Part shown: piece by piece, positions 48,839 to 59,642 of the stretch
Numbering within the stretch: the stretch's first letter is position 1
Layout: the number at the start of each line of letters is the position of its first letter
From: CAVTWS01 sp963738445
GTDB lineage: Bacteria > Actinomycetota > Acidimicrobiia > Acidimicrobiales > SHLQ01
Reading direction: 5' to 3'
Assembly (NCBI GenBank): GCA_963738445.1
Contig: CAVTWS010000024.1
Coordinates: 434,001-498,000 of the forward strand
DNA: 64,000 nt
Notes under the pieces: generated by a model
The model's input: only the letters and a program-made list of their open reading frames with translations
What the model was told of the DNA's origin: nothing
Database searches by the model: none
Position numbers and translations under genes: made by a program

Positions 48839-51804
48839 GCTCGCCGAGAACCACTCCCAGCTGATCGACGAAGAACCGGGCACTCGATCCGCCGATGCAC
48901 AGCGGCGGTTTGACCTTCACGATGTTGCCCAGGTCGCCGGTGGTCTGCACGATCACCCCCCGGTCGCGCAGGCGGGAGCACACGGCATCGGCGAGCTCGG
49001 CCGCCGGCGCCCGGGTGCCTCGGTCGAGCACGAGGTCGACACCGAGATACAGGCCCGTCCCGTGGACCGCGCCGATCTGCGGGTGATCGTCCATCAGCGC
49101 CTCGAGATCGGCCTTCAGGTTTGCGCCGACGGTCGCCGCGTTGGCCTGCAGCGCTTCGTCGTCGATGACCCGCAGCACGGCGAGCGCCACTTCGCACGAC
49201 ACCGGACCGCCTCCGACCGACGAGAAGAACGGGTAGGTGGCGGAGAACGTCTCGGCGATCTCGGCGGTGGTGATCACCGCGCCGACGGGATGACCGTTCC
49301 CCATCGCCTTGGCCACCGTGACGATGTCCGGGATGACGGCGTGGTTCTCGAAGGCCCACCACGACGACCCCGTCCGCCCGTAGCCCACCTGGACCTCGTC
49401 GGCCATCGCCAGCCCACCGGCGGAACGGACCACCTCCAACGCCCGGGCCAGATACCCGGGAGGCAGATCGAGGCCACCCTGGTTGCCGAGCAGGCCCTCG
49501 AACACGAACGCGCCGACTCCTCCGTGCGGCTCGAGGCGCGGCGCACGCGGCCGCCACCTCCGCCGCGTTCGCCGCGCCGGGGTCGGGCGCCTCCCGGTGC
49601 CGACCGCGATAGCCGTCGGGCGACGGCACGACCTCGACGTAGGGCGGACGCCGGTCGTGGAAACGCGGGTTGTCGAAACGGTTCGAGGTGTACTCGGTGA
49701 CCGCGGTGGTCCATCCGTGATAGCCGCCCTCGATGGCCACCACCCCGGGCCGGCCGGACGCGTGCCGGGCCAGCCGGAGCGCCAGGTCCGACGCTTCGCT
49801 TCCCGAGTTGACGAAGAACACGCTCGACAACGGCGACGGGCACCGGGCGACCAGGCGGTCGGCCAACTCGGTGAGCGATGGATAGAGGAACCGGCTGTTG
49901 GTGTTGAGCCGGTCGAGCTGGCGCCGAGCCGCCTCGGTGATCGACGGGTGGCTGTGACCCACCACCGCCACGTTGTTCACCATGTCGAGGTAGGCGCGAC
50001 CAGCGGTGTCGTACAGGTGGTGCCGCCAACCGCGCACGATCTCGAGGGGTCGTTCCTCGAAGTAGGTCCGCTGGGCCCGGGCCACGTGTCGGCGACGTCG
50101 ACGGTGCGCATCGTCGGCCGATCGCAGACCCGGACCGCGCCACGCGGCGTCCGGGTAGAGCGGCGGGCTGTGGACGAGCCACGCCTCGCGATGCCGGGCC
50201 CGGATCCCGCCCGAGGGGCGAGCGACACCGACGCCGGCCTGAACGTGGACGTGAGGAGGCACCCCCGTCGCCCGGACCTGTTCGGCCACGGTGCCCACGG
50301 GCGCGCCGAGGTCCAGCTCCGCCCCGACCTCGACATCGGCGACGACGTTGAGCAGGCGCACCGTCACGTCGCGTAGCTGCGGGTGCGTCGGGGTCAGCCA
50401 CACCGAGCCGTCGCTGATCTCATCGACGACCCCGGCGAGCGGAGCCACCACGCGAGTCCCGGCGGCGACGAAGAAATCGTGCCCCAGGTGCACCGATCGC
50501 GGCTCCACGGCGAGATCAGAGACGATCGAGGTGATGCGCGCCTCGTCGTGCCGTCCGACGACAGCCCGTCCGGGGCGATGCAGCCGAGCCACCAACGCGT
50601 CGAGGTCGTGCCACGAACCGGCCGGCAGATCCGCGGTCTCGACCGAGAGATCCACGGCGTCGAACGCCCCGACATCGGTGCTGGCGAACACGGGGCCGAC
50701 GACGGTCGGGTCACCCGCCAGCTCCACCAACCGGGCCCGCTGCTCTCCCCATCGTCGATCGGGCTCCCGTCCGGCCGCGAGCCTGATGCCCGTGCGGGCA
50801 AGTTCGGCCGGGATCGCAACGACGGCGTCGAGGATGCCACGGTCGACGGCCAGCGCATGGCGGGCGTACGCGTTGCCGGGCTCGACGGCGGCCTGCTGGG
50901 CGTCCGAGACGGCCAGCAGGGCAGCTCGGGCGAGCACGGTGCCCCATGCTGCGTCGAGCTCATCCTCGTCGAGGTCCACCATCGCGCAGAATCCCCGGGT
51001 GACCTCGGCCACCGCCCGGAGCGGATCGGATGCGGACCGACCGACGAGCCCGACGATGGCGATGGCCAGTTCGGCGACCCGCCACGTGTGCACGACGTCG
51101 CCGAAATCGATGATCCCGGTGGGCTCGAGACGACCGACGGCGTCCCGCCGGCCGACCACGTTGAAGTCGGACAGATCGCCATGGATGACCTGGCGCGGCA
51201 GCGCCTCGCGCAAGGGATCGAGCAGGGCGGCGGACCGCGCCACGGCAAGGTCGGCGACGAGGAGCAGCGGTGCGTCGTCGATGTCGCTCCGGAGCCCCGC
51301 CACGACGTCGGCGGCGTGGCGCGGATCCCACTGCGTGACCCGATGGGCGCCCGGAATCTCGATGCCGGCCAACGCGAGCACGTTGTGTCCGGCCAACCGG
51401 CCGAAGGCCCGGAGCTGCTCGTCGTCCAGTTCGCCCGGCCCGTGCATGGGCTCGCCCTCCACGAAGGTGATCACGCGGATCGCGTGGCCGGCTGCGCCGA
51501 CGACCTCGTCGCCGTCGACCGTGCACACCACCACGGGGTGGTCGAATGGCGGGTGACGTCGCGCGAGTCCGGTCAGCACCTGGTTCTGAGCCTGCACCGC
51601 CCCCGGCGGGGTGCGAGGGTTGGCCACCTTGAGCACGACCTGGCGACCGTCGGTGAGCTGGATGTGGAAGTTCTGATCCTGGTTGGATTCGAGGGCCCGG
51701 ACCTCGCCCTCGAGCCCCCACCAGTTCCTCGCCACGGCCGCAGCATCAGCGACCGTGAGATCCGGGCTGGGCCAGCGGTGGCCGTCAAAGCTGCTCGTCG
51801 TCAC
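48810..51804 (-). CDS. Three-domain protein: APH-like kinase, M23-like peptidase fold, class III aminotransferase; one frameshift in this sequence
   Basis: After removing one base at 49535/49536 the chain is about 997 residues. Residues 1-320 form an APH kinase (PRQVIHGDLSDFNVVGRRDA, GIIDFGDVVHTWRVAEL). Residues about 420-560 resemble an M23/LytM domain with the metal pattern H-x3-D (VHLGHDFFVAAGTRV) and H-x-H (PPHVHVQ). From about 600 it is a class III aminotransferase (FFVNSGSEASDLALRLARHA, AMADEVQVGYGRTGSSWW, and Lys in VTVAKAMGNGHPVG). Such three-part proteins of about 1,000 residues occur in other bacteria; the kinase and transaminase parts recall the hydroxylysine kinase and phospholyase pair. 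A kinase followed by phosphate elimination on an amino alcohol is an inference. Confidence 0.85.
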
Positions 51805-51893
51805 CTCCGGTTTCTACCCCCTTCGAGCGCGGTCCACGACGAACTCGTCACCGAACGACCCATCACCGGCCCGAACGCGGCAAGCTCACCGAC

Positions 51894-52289
51894 GTGAACG
51901 CGCTCCCGGCGGACGAACGTCCCTTCGACCACACCCCGGTGCACACCGAGGGCCTTCCACCGACGCCGACGCGCGATCGGAACATCGCCGCCTCGGCGTG
52001 GGTCGAGGCCCCCGAGGAGCTCCTCGAGCTCGGGGCCGGGCTCGCCGGTCGGCCGGAGGCCGCCTACAAGCGGCGGCTCGGCCGCTGGCTGCTGTGGCGG
52101 GCGGGTCCCGCCACGGGCGCCGACGCCTGGTACCTCGCCGTGGCCGACGACGGCTCGGCCACCTTTCGATTCCGGCTCTACCCCGACGGCCACGGTTCGG
52201 GAACCGGTCCGAGCGGCAGTGCCCACACCCGGTTCCGGTCCTGGAAGGAGGACCTCATCGGGCGCCATCAGCCCGACCCGGGGGGTTGA
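51894..52289 (+). CDS. Uncharacterised 131-residue protein
   Basis: The GTG at 51894 starts a soluble, Arg/Trp-containing protein whose C-terminal half includes YKRRLGRWLLWRAGPATGAD, FRFRLYPDGHGSGTGPSG and HTRFRSWKEDL. I recall similar RLYPDG-x-G-x-GPSG and RF-x-W-KEDL patterns in other actinobacterial hypothetical proteins, which supports a real gene. No function is apparent. It is divergent from the APH-M23-aminotransferase gene and convergent with hrpB, two bases apart. Confidence 0.75.
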   Translation: MNALPADERPFDHTPVHTEGLPPTPTRDRNIAASAWVEAPEELLELGAGLAGRPEAAYKRRLGRWLLWRAGPATGADAWYLAVADDGSATFRFRLYPDGHGSGTGPSGSAHTRFRSWKEDLIGRHQPDPGG

Positions 52290-52291
52290 GG

Positions 52292-54870
52292 TCAGCGCCG
52301 CTTCGGCGACGCGTTGGCGGGGTCGTCGGGCCAGTTGTGCTTCGGGTAGCGGCCGGCCATCTCCTTGCGCACCTCTCGCCACGAACCGGCCCAGAAGCCG
52401 GCGAGATCCGATGTCACCTGCACAGGACGGCCGGCGGGTGACAAGAGCTGCACGACCACCCGGAGTCGGCCGCCCAGCACGGTCGGATGGATCGACGTGC
52501 CGTACATGTCCTGCACGCGCACGGCGAGCACCGGCGGATCGCTGCTGTAGTCGAGGGTCACCGACCGGCCGGCCGGCACCGGGATCGCCCGCGGGACCAG
52601 CCGATCGAGGTCCATCTGCAGGTCGAACGGCAACCGGGTCGTCAACGCCATCGCCACGTCGAGGGCCTCGACGTCCGCCCGCCCCCGGGCGCGACCGAGG
52701 AACGGCTCCAGCCACTCCTCAGCACCGGCCAGCAGCACCGGGTCGGACAGGTCCGGCCACGCCTCACCCAGGTGGGATCGGCAGAGAGCCACGCGTTGCT
52801 GGATCGAACGCGCCCGGTCGGTCCAGTCGAGCAGCGACAGCTTGGACGATCGGATCCGTTCCAGCAGGACCGCCAAGGTCCGGCCGCCCGGGTCGGGTCG
52901 ACGCTCCACGACCGCCAACCGGAGTCCGTCGAGACGACGCTCGACCCGGCACGTCACATCGTCGCGGACCCGATCCCACGCCACGACTTCGACCTCCGAG
53001 AGCTGATCCCCCAGCACCTCGAGCACATCGGCTTCGTCGAGCGCCGCCGCCAGGCGGATACGGGCATCCTTGCGGTCCCCGTCGAGATCCGCAGCCACCA
53101 ACCATCGCTCCTGGGCCAAGGGGTCGGTGCGAGCGAGCCAGGCTCCGGAACCGGTTCGCAACCGGAAGCGGCCGCCACCGCCGTCACGCGCCTGGGCGAC
53201 CCGATCCGGATAGGCCCACGCCAGGACGCGGCCGGCGGCCCGGGTGTCGGCGTGACCTTCATCGACCCCGGCCCGCTGGGCCAGGTCTCGGGCCTGGGAC
53301 CGGGCCCGTTGCAGCGCCCGACCGTCCGCCTGGGGGTGCCGTCGCGTGGGATCGTCGAGCAGGGCGATCCGTTCGCCGAGGTCGGCGGGCAGATCGTCGG
53401 GACGCCCGCGCATGACGTCTCGATCCTCCAACACGGTCGCGGCCAGGCAGGCGAGCCAGCCGTGTCCCTGGCGGCGGGCGGTGACGACCATGTGGGCCAA
53501 TCGAGGGTGGAGCGGGAGCTCGACCATCTCGCGGCCCGCCGTGGTGATCCGGCCCTCCCCGTCGATGGCGCCCAGTTCCCGCAGGAGCGCCCGCGCCTCG
53601 TCGAGTGATCGACCGGGCGGCGGATCGAGCCACGGGAGGTCGGCAGCATCCCGCGCCCCCAGGACGCGAGCTCCAGCGCCAGACCCGCCAGGTCGACCTG
53701 GGTGATCTCGGGATCCCGGAACGGGGGGCGCGCCGCCTGCTCGAGCTTCGACCACAGGCGGTAGGCCGCACCCGGTTCCGTGCGGCCCGCTCGCCCGGCG
53801 CGCTGTTCGGCCGAGGCTCGAGAGGCCGACACCGTCACCAACCGGGTCATGCCCGTTCGGGGGTCGTAACGGGGCACCCGCGCCAAACCGGCGTCGACCA
53901 CCACCCTGACCCCCTCCACGGTGAGACTGGTCTCGGCGATGTCGGTCGAGAGCACGACCTTGCGGCGACCAGCGGGTGACGGCGCGATCGCCGCGTCCTG
54001 TTCGGCCGCGCCCAACGCTCCGTACAGCAGCCGGACGTCGGTCGGCTGAGGGCCCGGTAGCGGCTCCGACGCCAGGGCCTGGGCGATCCGATTGATCTCG
54101 CCGGCACCGGGGAGGAACACGAGCACATCGCCGGGCTCCTCCCGGAGCGCCTGGTGCACGGCCGCCACGACCGCCGGGTCGAGCCGGTCCTTGGGTCGGC
54201 GCGGCAACCAACGATGCTCGATCGGGTGCATCCGGCCCGGGCTGGTCAGGACCGGCACGGGCGCGGCGCCGGCGCGGTCGGCCTCGGTGCCGCCGCCGCC
54301 CTCACCATCGCCGCCCTGGAACCGCTCACCGGACGATCCGGCGATCAGCGCCGCCACCCGCTCCCCGTCGAGGGTCGCGGACATGACGAGGAGCCGCAGA
54401 TCGGGGCGAATCGAACGGCGGACGTCGAGCGTCAGCGCCAGACCCAGGTCGCCCTGGAGGTTGCGTTCGTGGAACTCGTCGAAGATGACGAGTCCCACAC
54501 CGGCGAGCTCGGGATCGTGCTGCAATCGGCGGGTCAGGACACCCTCCGTCACGACCTCGATCCGGGTGCGACGGCTCGTGCGACGTTCGTCCCGGGTCCG
54601 GAAGCCGATCAGCCCCCCCACCTCCTCACCCACGAGGTCCGCCATCCGTCGGGCGGCCGCCCGGGTGGCGAGGCGGCGGGGTTCGAGCATCATGATGCGC
54701 CCGCCCGCCAGCCACGGTTCGTCGATCAGGCGCAACGGCACGATGGTGGTCTTGCCGGCCCCCGGCTCCGCCTGCAGCACTGCCGCGCCGTACCTCGCCA
54801 GGGCGTCCCGGAGCTCGGGGATGCTGGCCTCGATCGGCAGCTCGGCGCCGCCGGGCGACCCGGGGCTCAC
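52292..54870 (-). CDS. hrpB: ATP-dependent RNA helicase HrpB, one frameshift in this sequence
   Basis: The GTG at 54870 overlaps the preceding gene's stop by GTGA. Adding one base to the C5 run at 53657-53661 joins two frames into about 859 residues, close to HrpB length elsewhere. Motifs: AEPGAGKTTIVPLRLID (I), FDEFHERNLQGDL (II, DEFH in place of DEAH), VMSATLDGERVA (III), VLSTDIAETSLTVEGV, AEQRAGRAGRTEPGAAYRL (VI), then the HrpB-specific C-terminal part (RPVQVTSDLAGFWAGSWREV, GRYPKHNWPDDP). HrpB is a DExH helicase of unknown RNA target. Confidence 0.88.
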
Positions 54871-55541
54871 GGTCGGCGACCGAGCATCTCGACGACGAGC
54901 TCGTCGATCTCGGCAGCCGACACGCCGACGGCGACCAGGCCCTCGACGACCGCGGGGATCGTCCGCACCGGCCACGGCGCCAGGGCCGCCACATACCGGG
55001 TGCGCCGGGCGTGATCGGGCAGCGCGACGACGACACCGGAGTCCTCGGCGTTCGTCCAGCGACGAGCCTCGCGACAAACGAGGTCGGGCACGGACCGGGC
55101 CAGGCGCACGAGCAAAGGTCCGCGCAGCTCGACATGGTCCGCCCACTCGGTGAGGAGATCCGTCGTCGGCTCGTCCCGGTCGCTGACGCGTTCGGCGAGC
55201 ACCAGCAACCCGTGTCCCCAGAGCGTGCGAGCCCAGGCGTCATCGAATCCGACCGGTGGTTGGTCGATCAACCCGCGCCACGCCATCACCATCGCCTCCG
55301 CCAGTCGGGCCGCGTTGACCTCGGACCCGAGACGGTCGAGGAGCAGCACGGCACCGGTGCGGACGATCGGGTCGGGATCGCTCAGCAGTTCGAGCACACG
55401 ACCATCCGCGGGACCGGCGTCGCCGAGCGCGCCAACGACCAGAGAACCCACGTCAGGATCGAGGTCGTCGAGGGTTGACGCGGCACCCGCGGCCCGGAGT
55501 ATCAGGCTCCGGAGCGCGTCGGTGTCGGCGGACAGGAGCAC
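54867..55541 (-). CDS. Uncharacterised helical protein upstream of hrpB
   Basis: I start at the GTG at 55541 (VLLSADTDALRSLILRAAGA), giving 224 residues; an upstream start would overlap the divergent DUF167 gene. The sequence is mostly helical with short HEAT-like turns (LELLSDPDPIVRTGAVLLLD). There is no signal peptide or catalytic motif. Its TGA overlaps the GTG of hrpB by four bases, so the two are likely coupled. Function unknown. Confidence 0.72.
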   Translation of the reverse strand: MLLSADTDALRSLILRAAGAASTLDDLDPDVGSLVVGALGDAGPADGRVLELLSDPDPIVRTGAVLLLDRLGSEVNAARLAEAMVMAWRGLIDQPPVGFDDAWARTLWGHGLLVLAERVSDRDEPTTDLLTEWADHVELRGPLLVRLARSVPDLVCREARRWTNAEDSGVVVALPDHARRTRYVAALAPWPVRTIPAVVEGLVAVGVSAAEIDELVVEMLGRRP

Positions 55542-55615
55542 GGGTTCACCGTACTGGGCCGCACCCCGGCGGTCGCGGCTCTCCGGTACCCCCGACGTGT
55601 TCCTAGGCTGACGGG

Positions 55616-55984
55616 GTGCCCCCATCCGCTCGCGGCTCCCATACGGTCCGCCGACCGGAGCCCGGCGCGCCGCCACCGGAGCACAGCGCCCCGTGGTGGC
55701 GGGCGGCGGAGGATGGCGGCATCGACGTGTTCGTGCGCGTCATCCCGAACGCCCGACGTTCAGAGCTGGTGTCGTCGACGGGCGGGGAGCTCCGGCTCCG
55801 CGTGGCGGCTCCTGCGGTGGACGGGAGGGCCAACGCCGAGCTGACCCGCACCGTGGCCCGCATCCTGGGTGTTCGCGTCGCCGCCGTGGAAGTGATCCGC
55901 GGCGATCGGTCCCGCACGAAGACGGTGCGGGTGCGTGGACTCGAGGCCGCCCCTGCCCTCGACCAGGCGACGGGCAACGCATGA
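55616..55984 (+). CDS. DUF167 (YggU) family protein
   Basis: 122 residues from the GTG at 55616. The YggU core is IDVFVRVIPNARRSELV, ELRLRVAAPAVDGRANAELT and VRVAAVEVIRGDRSRTKTVR. The first 30 residues are a low-complexity extension rich in Pro and Arg. The family is small, conserved and of unknown function. It is followed by the FAD oxidoreductase gene after 13 bases on the same strand. Confidence 0.9.
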   Translation: MPPSARGSHTVRRPEPGAPPPEHSAPWWRAAEDGGIDVFVRVIPNARRSELVSSTGGELRLRVAAPAVDGRANAELTRTVARILGVRVAAVEVIRGDRSRTKTVRVRGLEAAPALDQATGNA

Positions 55985-55997
55985 GATCGATCGCGAG

Positions 55998-57368
55998 GTG
56001 ACCGGACGATCCCTCTGGGAGGACACGGCTCGCCACGCCTTCCGGCGCCGCCCTCCGTTGCCCGGAAGTCGGTCATTCGATGTCGCCATCGTGGGCGCCG
56101 GAACCACCGGGCTGTGGACCGCGTACCACCTCTGCGGCCACGACCCGACGTTGCGGGTGGCGGTCATCGACCGCCACCACGTGGGCTTCGGCGCGTCAGG
56201 ACGAAACGGTGGGTGGTGCATCGGCGAGCTGGCCGGAACCCTGACGCCTCTCGCACGGTCGTCGTCGTTCGACGAGATCCGCCGGCTCAACCGGGCCGTG
56301 ATCGACACCGTCGGCCACATCGGCGCCACCGTCGCCGGCGAGTCGATCGAGTGCGGCTGGTCGCTCGGGGGTTCGGTGTGGCTCGCCCGCAACCCGGGCC
56401 AGCTCCGGCGGCTCGACGACATCGAGCGCGGCGCCCGCGACCACGGCGTCCGACCCGACGAGCTCCTCCGGCTCGACGCGCAGGAAGCCCGCCTGCGGAT
56501 CGGCGCGACCAGCGTGATGGGTGGGCTCTGGTACCAGCCCGCCGCGGCCTTTCACCCGCTCGACCTCTGTCGCGGCTTGGCCGACGTCGTCGAGCAGCGG
56601 GGCGCGGCCATCTACGAGAACACGACCGCCCTCGAGCTCGCGCCCGGGCGGGTGACCACCGATCGCGGAGTGATCCGGGCCGACATCGTGGTCCGGGCCA
56701 CCGAGGGCTACACGGCGTCGCTGGCGGGATACCGCCGACGACTGGTGCCACTCGCCTCCTCGATGATCGCGACCGAGCCGGTGCCCGACGACCTGTGGCC
56801 GCAGCTCGGCCTGCACCGCCGCGAGACGTTCAACGACGTCCGGCACCTCGTCGTGTACGGCCAACGGACCGCGGACAACCGCATCGCCTTCGGCTCGCGA
56901 GGTGCCCCCTACCGATGGGGGTCGAACACGACTCCGGCCGCCCTCGATCTCGAGCACGACCACCACGATGACATCCGCAGCCGGTTGGTCGAGCTCTTCC
57001 CCACCCTCGCCGAGATCGCCATCACCCATCGATGGTCCGGCCTGCTCGGGGTCGCTCGCGACTGGACTCCCTCCGTCGGGCTCGACCGCACCAGCGGGAT
57101 GGCATGGGCCGGCGGATTCGTGGGCGAGGGCGTCGCCGCCAGCCACCTCGCCGGTTCGACCTTGGCGGACCTCGTGCTGGGTCGACAGACCGACATCGTC
57201 GACCTCCCGTGGGTGAACCACCGGAGCCGGCGCTGGCTGCCGGAACCGTTCAGGTGGCTCGGCGTCAACGGTGCTCTGGCGGCCATGGGCGGCGCCGACC
57301 GGTCGGAGCTCGTGCACGGTCGCCCCTCGCGCCGGGCCCGCCTCATGTGGCGATACCTCGCCCGTTGA
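55998..57368 (+). CDS. FAD-dependent oxidoreductase (DAO family)
   Basis: I use the GTG at 55998 (VTGRSLWEDTARHAF) with GAGG just upstream; 456 residues. The FAD motif is FDVAIVGAGTTGLWTAYHLC, followed by VAVIDRHHVGFGASGRNGGW. The C-terminal FAD-binding end is VTATEGYTASLAGYRRRLVP-like (here VRATEGYTASLAGYRRRLVP) and MAWAGGFVGEGVAASHLAGS. Family members oxidise amines or amino acids such as glycine, sarcosine or gamma-glutamyl-putrescine; the closest match by pattern is the PuuB/DadA group, without certainty. Confidence 0.9.
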   Translation: MTGRSLWEDTARHAFRRRPPLPGSRSFDVAIVGAGTTGLWTAYHLCGHDPTLRVAVIDRHHVGFGASGRNGGWCIGELAGTLTPLARSSSFDEIRRLNRAVIDTVGHIGATVAGESIECGWSLGGSVWLARNPGQLRRLDDIERGARDHGVRPDELLRLDAQEARLRIGATSVMGGLWYQPAAAFHPLDLCRGLADVVEQRGAAIYENTTALELAPGRVTTDRGVIRADIVVRATEGYTASLAGYRRRLVPLASSMIATEPVPDDLWPQLGLHRRETFNDVRHLVVYGQRTADNRIAFGSRGAPYRWGSNTTPAALDLEHDHHDDIRSRLVELFPTLAEIAITHRWSGLLGVARDWTPSVGLDRTSGMAWAGGFVGEGVAASHLAGSTLADLVLGRQTDIVDLPWVNHRSRRWLPEPFRWLGVNGALAAMGGADRSELVHGRPSRRARLMWRYLAR

Positions 57369-57377
57369 CCAGGGACT

Positions 57378-57405
57378 TTGAACACCGGCCGGCAGACGCA
57401 ATACT
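57378..57405 (+). promoter_or_regulatory. Possible promoter upstream of the pseudokinase-like gene
   Basis: TTGAAC at 57378-57383 and AATACT at 57400-57405 with a 16-base spacer give a good -35/-10 pair just after the FAD oxidoreductase gene and 72 bases before the next start. Assigned by pattern only. Confidence 0.4.
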
Positions 57406-57477
57406 GCACATCGGCTGTACCGGGCGGCGCGCTCACCTGGCGCGTCCGTTGGGACACCGGAACAAGGGGCACGACGC

Positions 57478-58671
57478 GTGCCGACGTGTACGTTCAGTTC
57501 GAGAGAGGTGACGAGCATCGAGCGGTACCTCGACGACGCGTTCATCACCGTCGATCGCCAACCGGGGACCCGGTCGGGTCAGCAGTGCTTTCCTGAGTCG
57601 GAGGTCTCCGAGCTCGGGTTGGTGTGGCTGGCGCGGCTGCTCGGCCGGCTGGATCCCGTCGAGCGGGCCCGCATCGAACGTCACGTGTTCGTACCGGCCG
57701 CCGTGATCGCCCACCCGCACGCCCGACCGATCGGCTGGCTGCTCCCCGACCTCCCGGATGGACCCGTCCGCCCACTTGCCGAGATCCGGACCGGTCAGGG
57801 CGACCGGATCCGCGATGCCCTCCTGATCACGAAACAACTTGCCGACCTCGCCGACACGCTCGAGCGTCATGGCATCGTCGACGTCTCGCTGTCCGCCACC
57901 CGGATCGTCATCGAGCCCGGGAGCCCTCCCACGGCGCGGGTGTTCCTCGGCCCATCCACCCGGGTCGACGGTGTGCCCCTACTGCTCGACCCGCCGACAC
58001 CGGCACTCGGCGACCGGCTGAGCCTGGCCCACCTGGTCGATCTGATCCTGCCGCCGGCTATCCGCGACCATCCGACACTCCGCGACCTCAAGACGCTGGC
58101 CAGTTGCTGGCGCGATCACCACCTGTCGCTGGCCCCCGCCCTCTGGGCGACCGCCCTGGGCGACGCCCTGAACGCCCTGGGTGCCGCACCGATCGGGCCG
58201 GCCCCACCGATCCCGGTCCCCGTCGAGTCACCGGTCACCCCCGAATCCTCCGCCCTGCCACCGCCACCGCCTCCCCCGGCCCTGGTCGTGCCACCCATCC
58301 CCACATGGGAGGACCCACCGGCACCGGTACCGGCCCTCCCGCCCAGCTTCACGCCGGGCCGCGAGTTCACCCTCGACCCGGGCGATCCGGCCGTTCCGGC
58401 GGCCGTCGACGTGGGGTCGCCCGAGGACCTCGATGTTCCCGAGATCGTGCTTCCCGACTCCGGGGCCGACCCCGTCATCGATCTTCTGGTCCGCCAGGAG
58501 AGGACGATCGGCGGCCGGGCGGACGAGACGCGGCCGGCACCGATGAGGGCGGGCCTCGTCGGTCTCGATGCCGAGACGTTGTCGGCGCCGCGTCGCCTCG
58601 AAGTGTTGGGGCTCGTCGTGATCGCGCTCGCGGTCGTGGCGCTGATGATGTACGCGCTGTCCGGGATGTGA
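57478..58671 (+). CDS. Membrane-anchored protein with degenerate kinase-like N-terminal region
   Basis: The GTG at 57478 (or 57508) gives up to 397 residues. Residues about 10-220 have the run of a protein kinase C-lobe, with LADLADTLERHGIVDVSLSA where active kinases have the HRD loop and RVFLGPSTRVDGVPLLLD where DFG would stand, so the catalytic residues are missing. A Pro-rich linker follows (PPIPVPVESPVTPESSA, PPPPPPALVVPPIPTWED) and one C-terminal membrane helix (LEVLGLVVIALAVVALMMYA). A pseudokinase-like signalling protein is the working idea. The stop overlaps a possible GTG start of the YihY gene. Confidence 0.7.
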   Translation: MPTCTFSSREVTSIERYLDDAFITVDRQPGTRSGQQCFPESEVSELGLVWLARLLGRLDPVERARIERHVFVPAAVIAHPHARPIGWLLPDLPDGPVRPLAEIRTGQGDRIRDALLITKQLADLADTLERHGIVDVSLSATRIVIEPGSPPTARVFLGPSTRVDGVPLLLDPPTPALGDRLSLAHLVDLILPPAIRDHPTLRDLKTLASCWRDHHLSLAPALWATALGDALNALGAAPIGPAPPIPVPVESPVTPESSALPPPPPPPALVVPPIPTWEDPPAPVPALPPSFTPGREFTLDPGDPAVPAAVDVGSPEDLDVPEIVLPDSGADPVIDLLVRQERTIGGRADETRPAPMRAGLVGLDAETLSAPRRLEVLGLVVIALAVVALMMYALSGM

Positions 58672-58691
58672 CCGACACGGATCGGCGGGAC

Positions 58692-59630
58692 ATGACGGCT
58701 CTCCTTCGACGCCTCGACCGGATCCAGCGCGGTCACCGCCCGCTCGCCTTCGTGTACGGCGTCGTGCGCAGCTACCTCGACGACCGGGGCAGCAAGCTCG
58801 CCGCGCTCATCGGCTACTACGGGTTCTTCTCGTTCTTCCCTCTGCTCCTCGCCCTCGTCACCGTGCTGGGTTTCCTTCTCGAAGGCGATGACGCGCTCCG
58901 GCAGGACATCATCGACTCCGCGCTCGGCCAGTTCCCCGTCATCGGTGCCCAACTCCGGCAACCGGACGGACTGTCCGGCAACGTGCTCGGGCTCGTGGTC
59001 GGAATCGTGGGCGCCATCTGGGCCGGTCTGGCCGCCATGTTGGCCACGCAGTTCGCCATGAACGAGGTGTGGGACGTCCCCACCGACGACCGGCCGGGAT
59101 TCGTGGCCGCCCGCCTGCGCGCCCTCACCATGCTGGGCGTGTTGGGGGGTGGTCTGGTCGCGTCCGTGGTGGTCGGTGGGCTCGCGTCGATCGCGGCCGA
59201 CGTGCCGGGCGCCGGTCGCGCCGGGCTCTTTACCGGAGCGGCGATCATCGACGTCACCATCGTGGCCGGCTGCTACCGGGTGCTCACCGCCCGCCGGCTG
59301 ACCTGGCGGGACGTGCTCCCCGGTGCCGGCGTCGCCGGGGTCGGGCTCTTCGGGCTCCACCTCCTCGGCACCTGGCTGATCGACCGGGTGTTGGCCGATG
59401 CGTCCGACACCTACGGGCAGTTCGCCCTCGTCATCGGCATGCTCACGTGGTTCAGCCTGATCGCCCAGATCGTCGTGTTGGGGGCCGAGGTCAACGTGGT
59501 CGCGCACCATCGGCTCTGGCCCCGGAGCCTGCTGGGGACCGACCCCACCGACGCCGACATGCGGGCGGCCGAGGCGGCCAGCCGGGTGCGGGCCCGGACC
59601 GACGGGCCCCCAGTCGCCGACGCGGGCTGA
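58692..59630 (+). CDS. YihY/BrkB family membrane protein
   Basis: The ATG at 58692 gives 312 residues; a GTG at 58668, overlapping the previous stop as GTGA, is an alternative. About six membrane helices follow the YihY pattern: LAALIGYYGFFSFFPLLLAL, then ATQFAMNEVWDVPTDDRPGF and TYGQFALVIGMLTWFSLIAQ with the VVLGAEVN end. Such proteins were once called RNase BN but are now taken as membrane proteins of unclear function. It is convergent with the amidase gene, 12 bases away. Confidence 0.9.
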   Translation: MTALLRRLDRIQRGHRPLAFVYGVVRSYLDDRGSKLAALIGYYGFFSFFPLLLALVTVLGFLLEGDDALRQDIIDSALGQFPVIGAQLRQPDGLSGNVLGLVVGIVGAIWAGLAAMLATQFAMNEVWDVPTDDRPGFVAARLRALTMLGVLGGGLVASVVVGGLASIAADVPGAGRAGLFTGAAIIDVTIVAGCYRVLTARRLTWRDVLPGAGVAGVGLFGLHLLGTWLIDRVLADASDTYGQFALVIGMLTWFSLIAQIVVLGAEVNVVAHHRLWPRSLLGTDPTDADMRAAEAASRVRARTDGPPVADAG

Positions 59631-59642
59631 CGGGCGGTTCGC

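Noticed and set aside
57624..58691. Upstream extension of the YihY frame over the pseudokinase-like gene
   Set aside because: The extra 350 residues are Arg/Pro-rich noise in another frame of that gene; the YihY start lies at 58692 or 58668.
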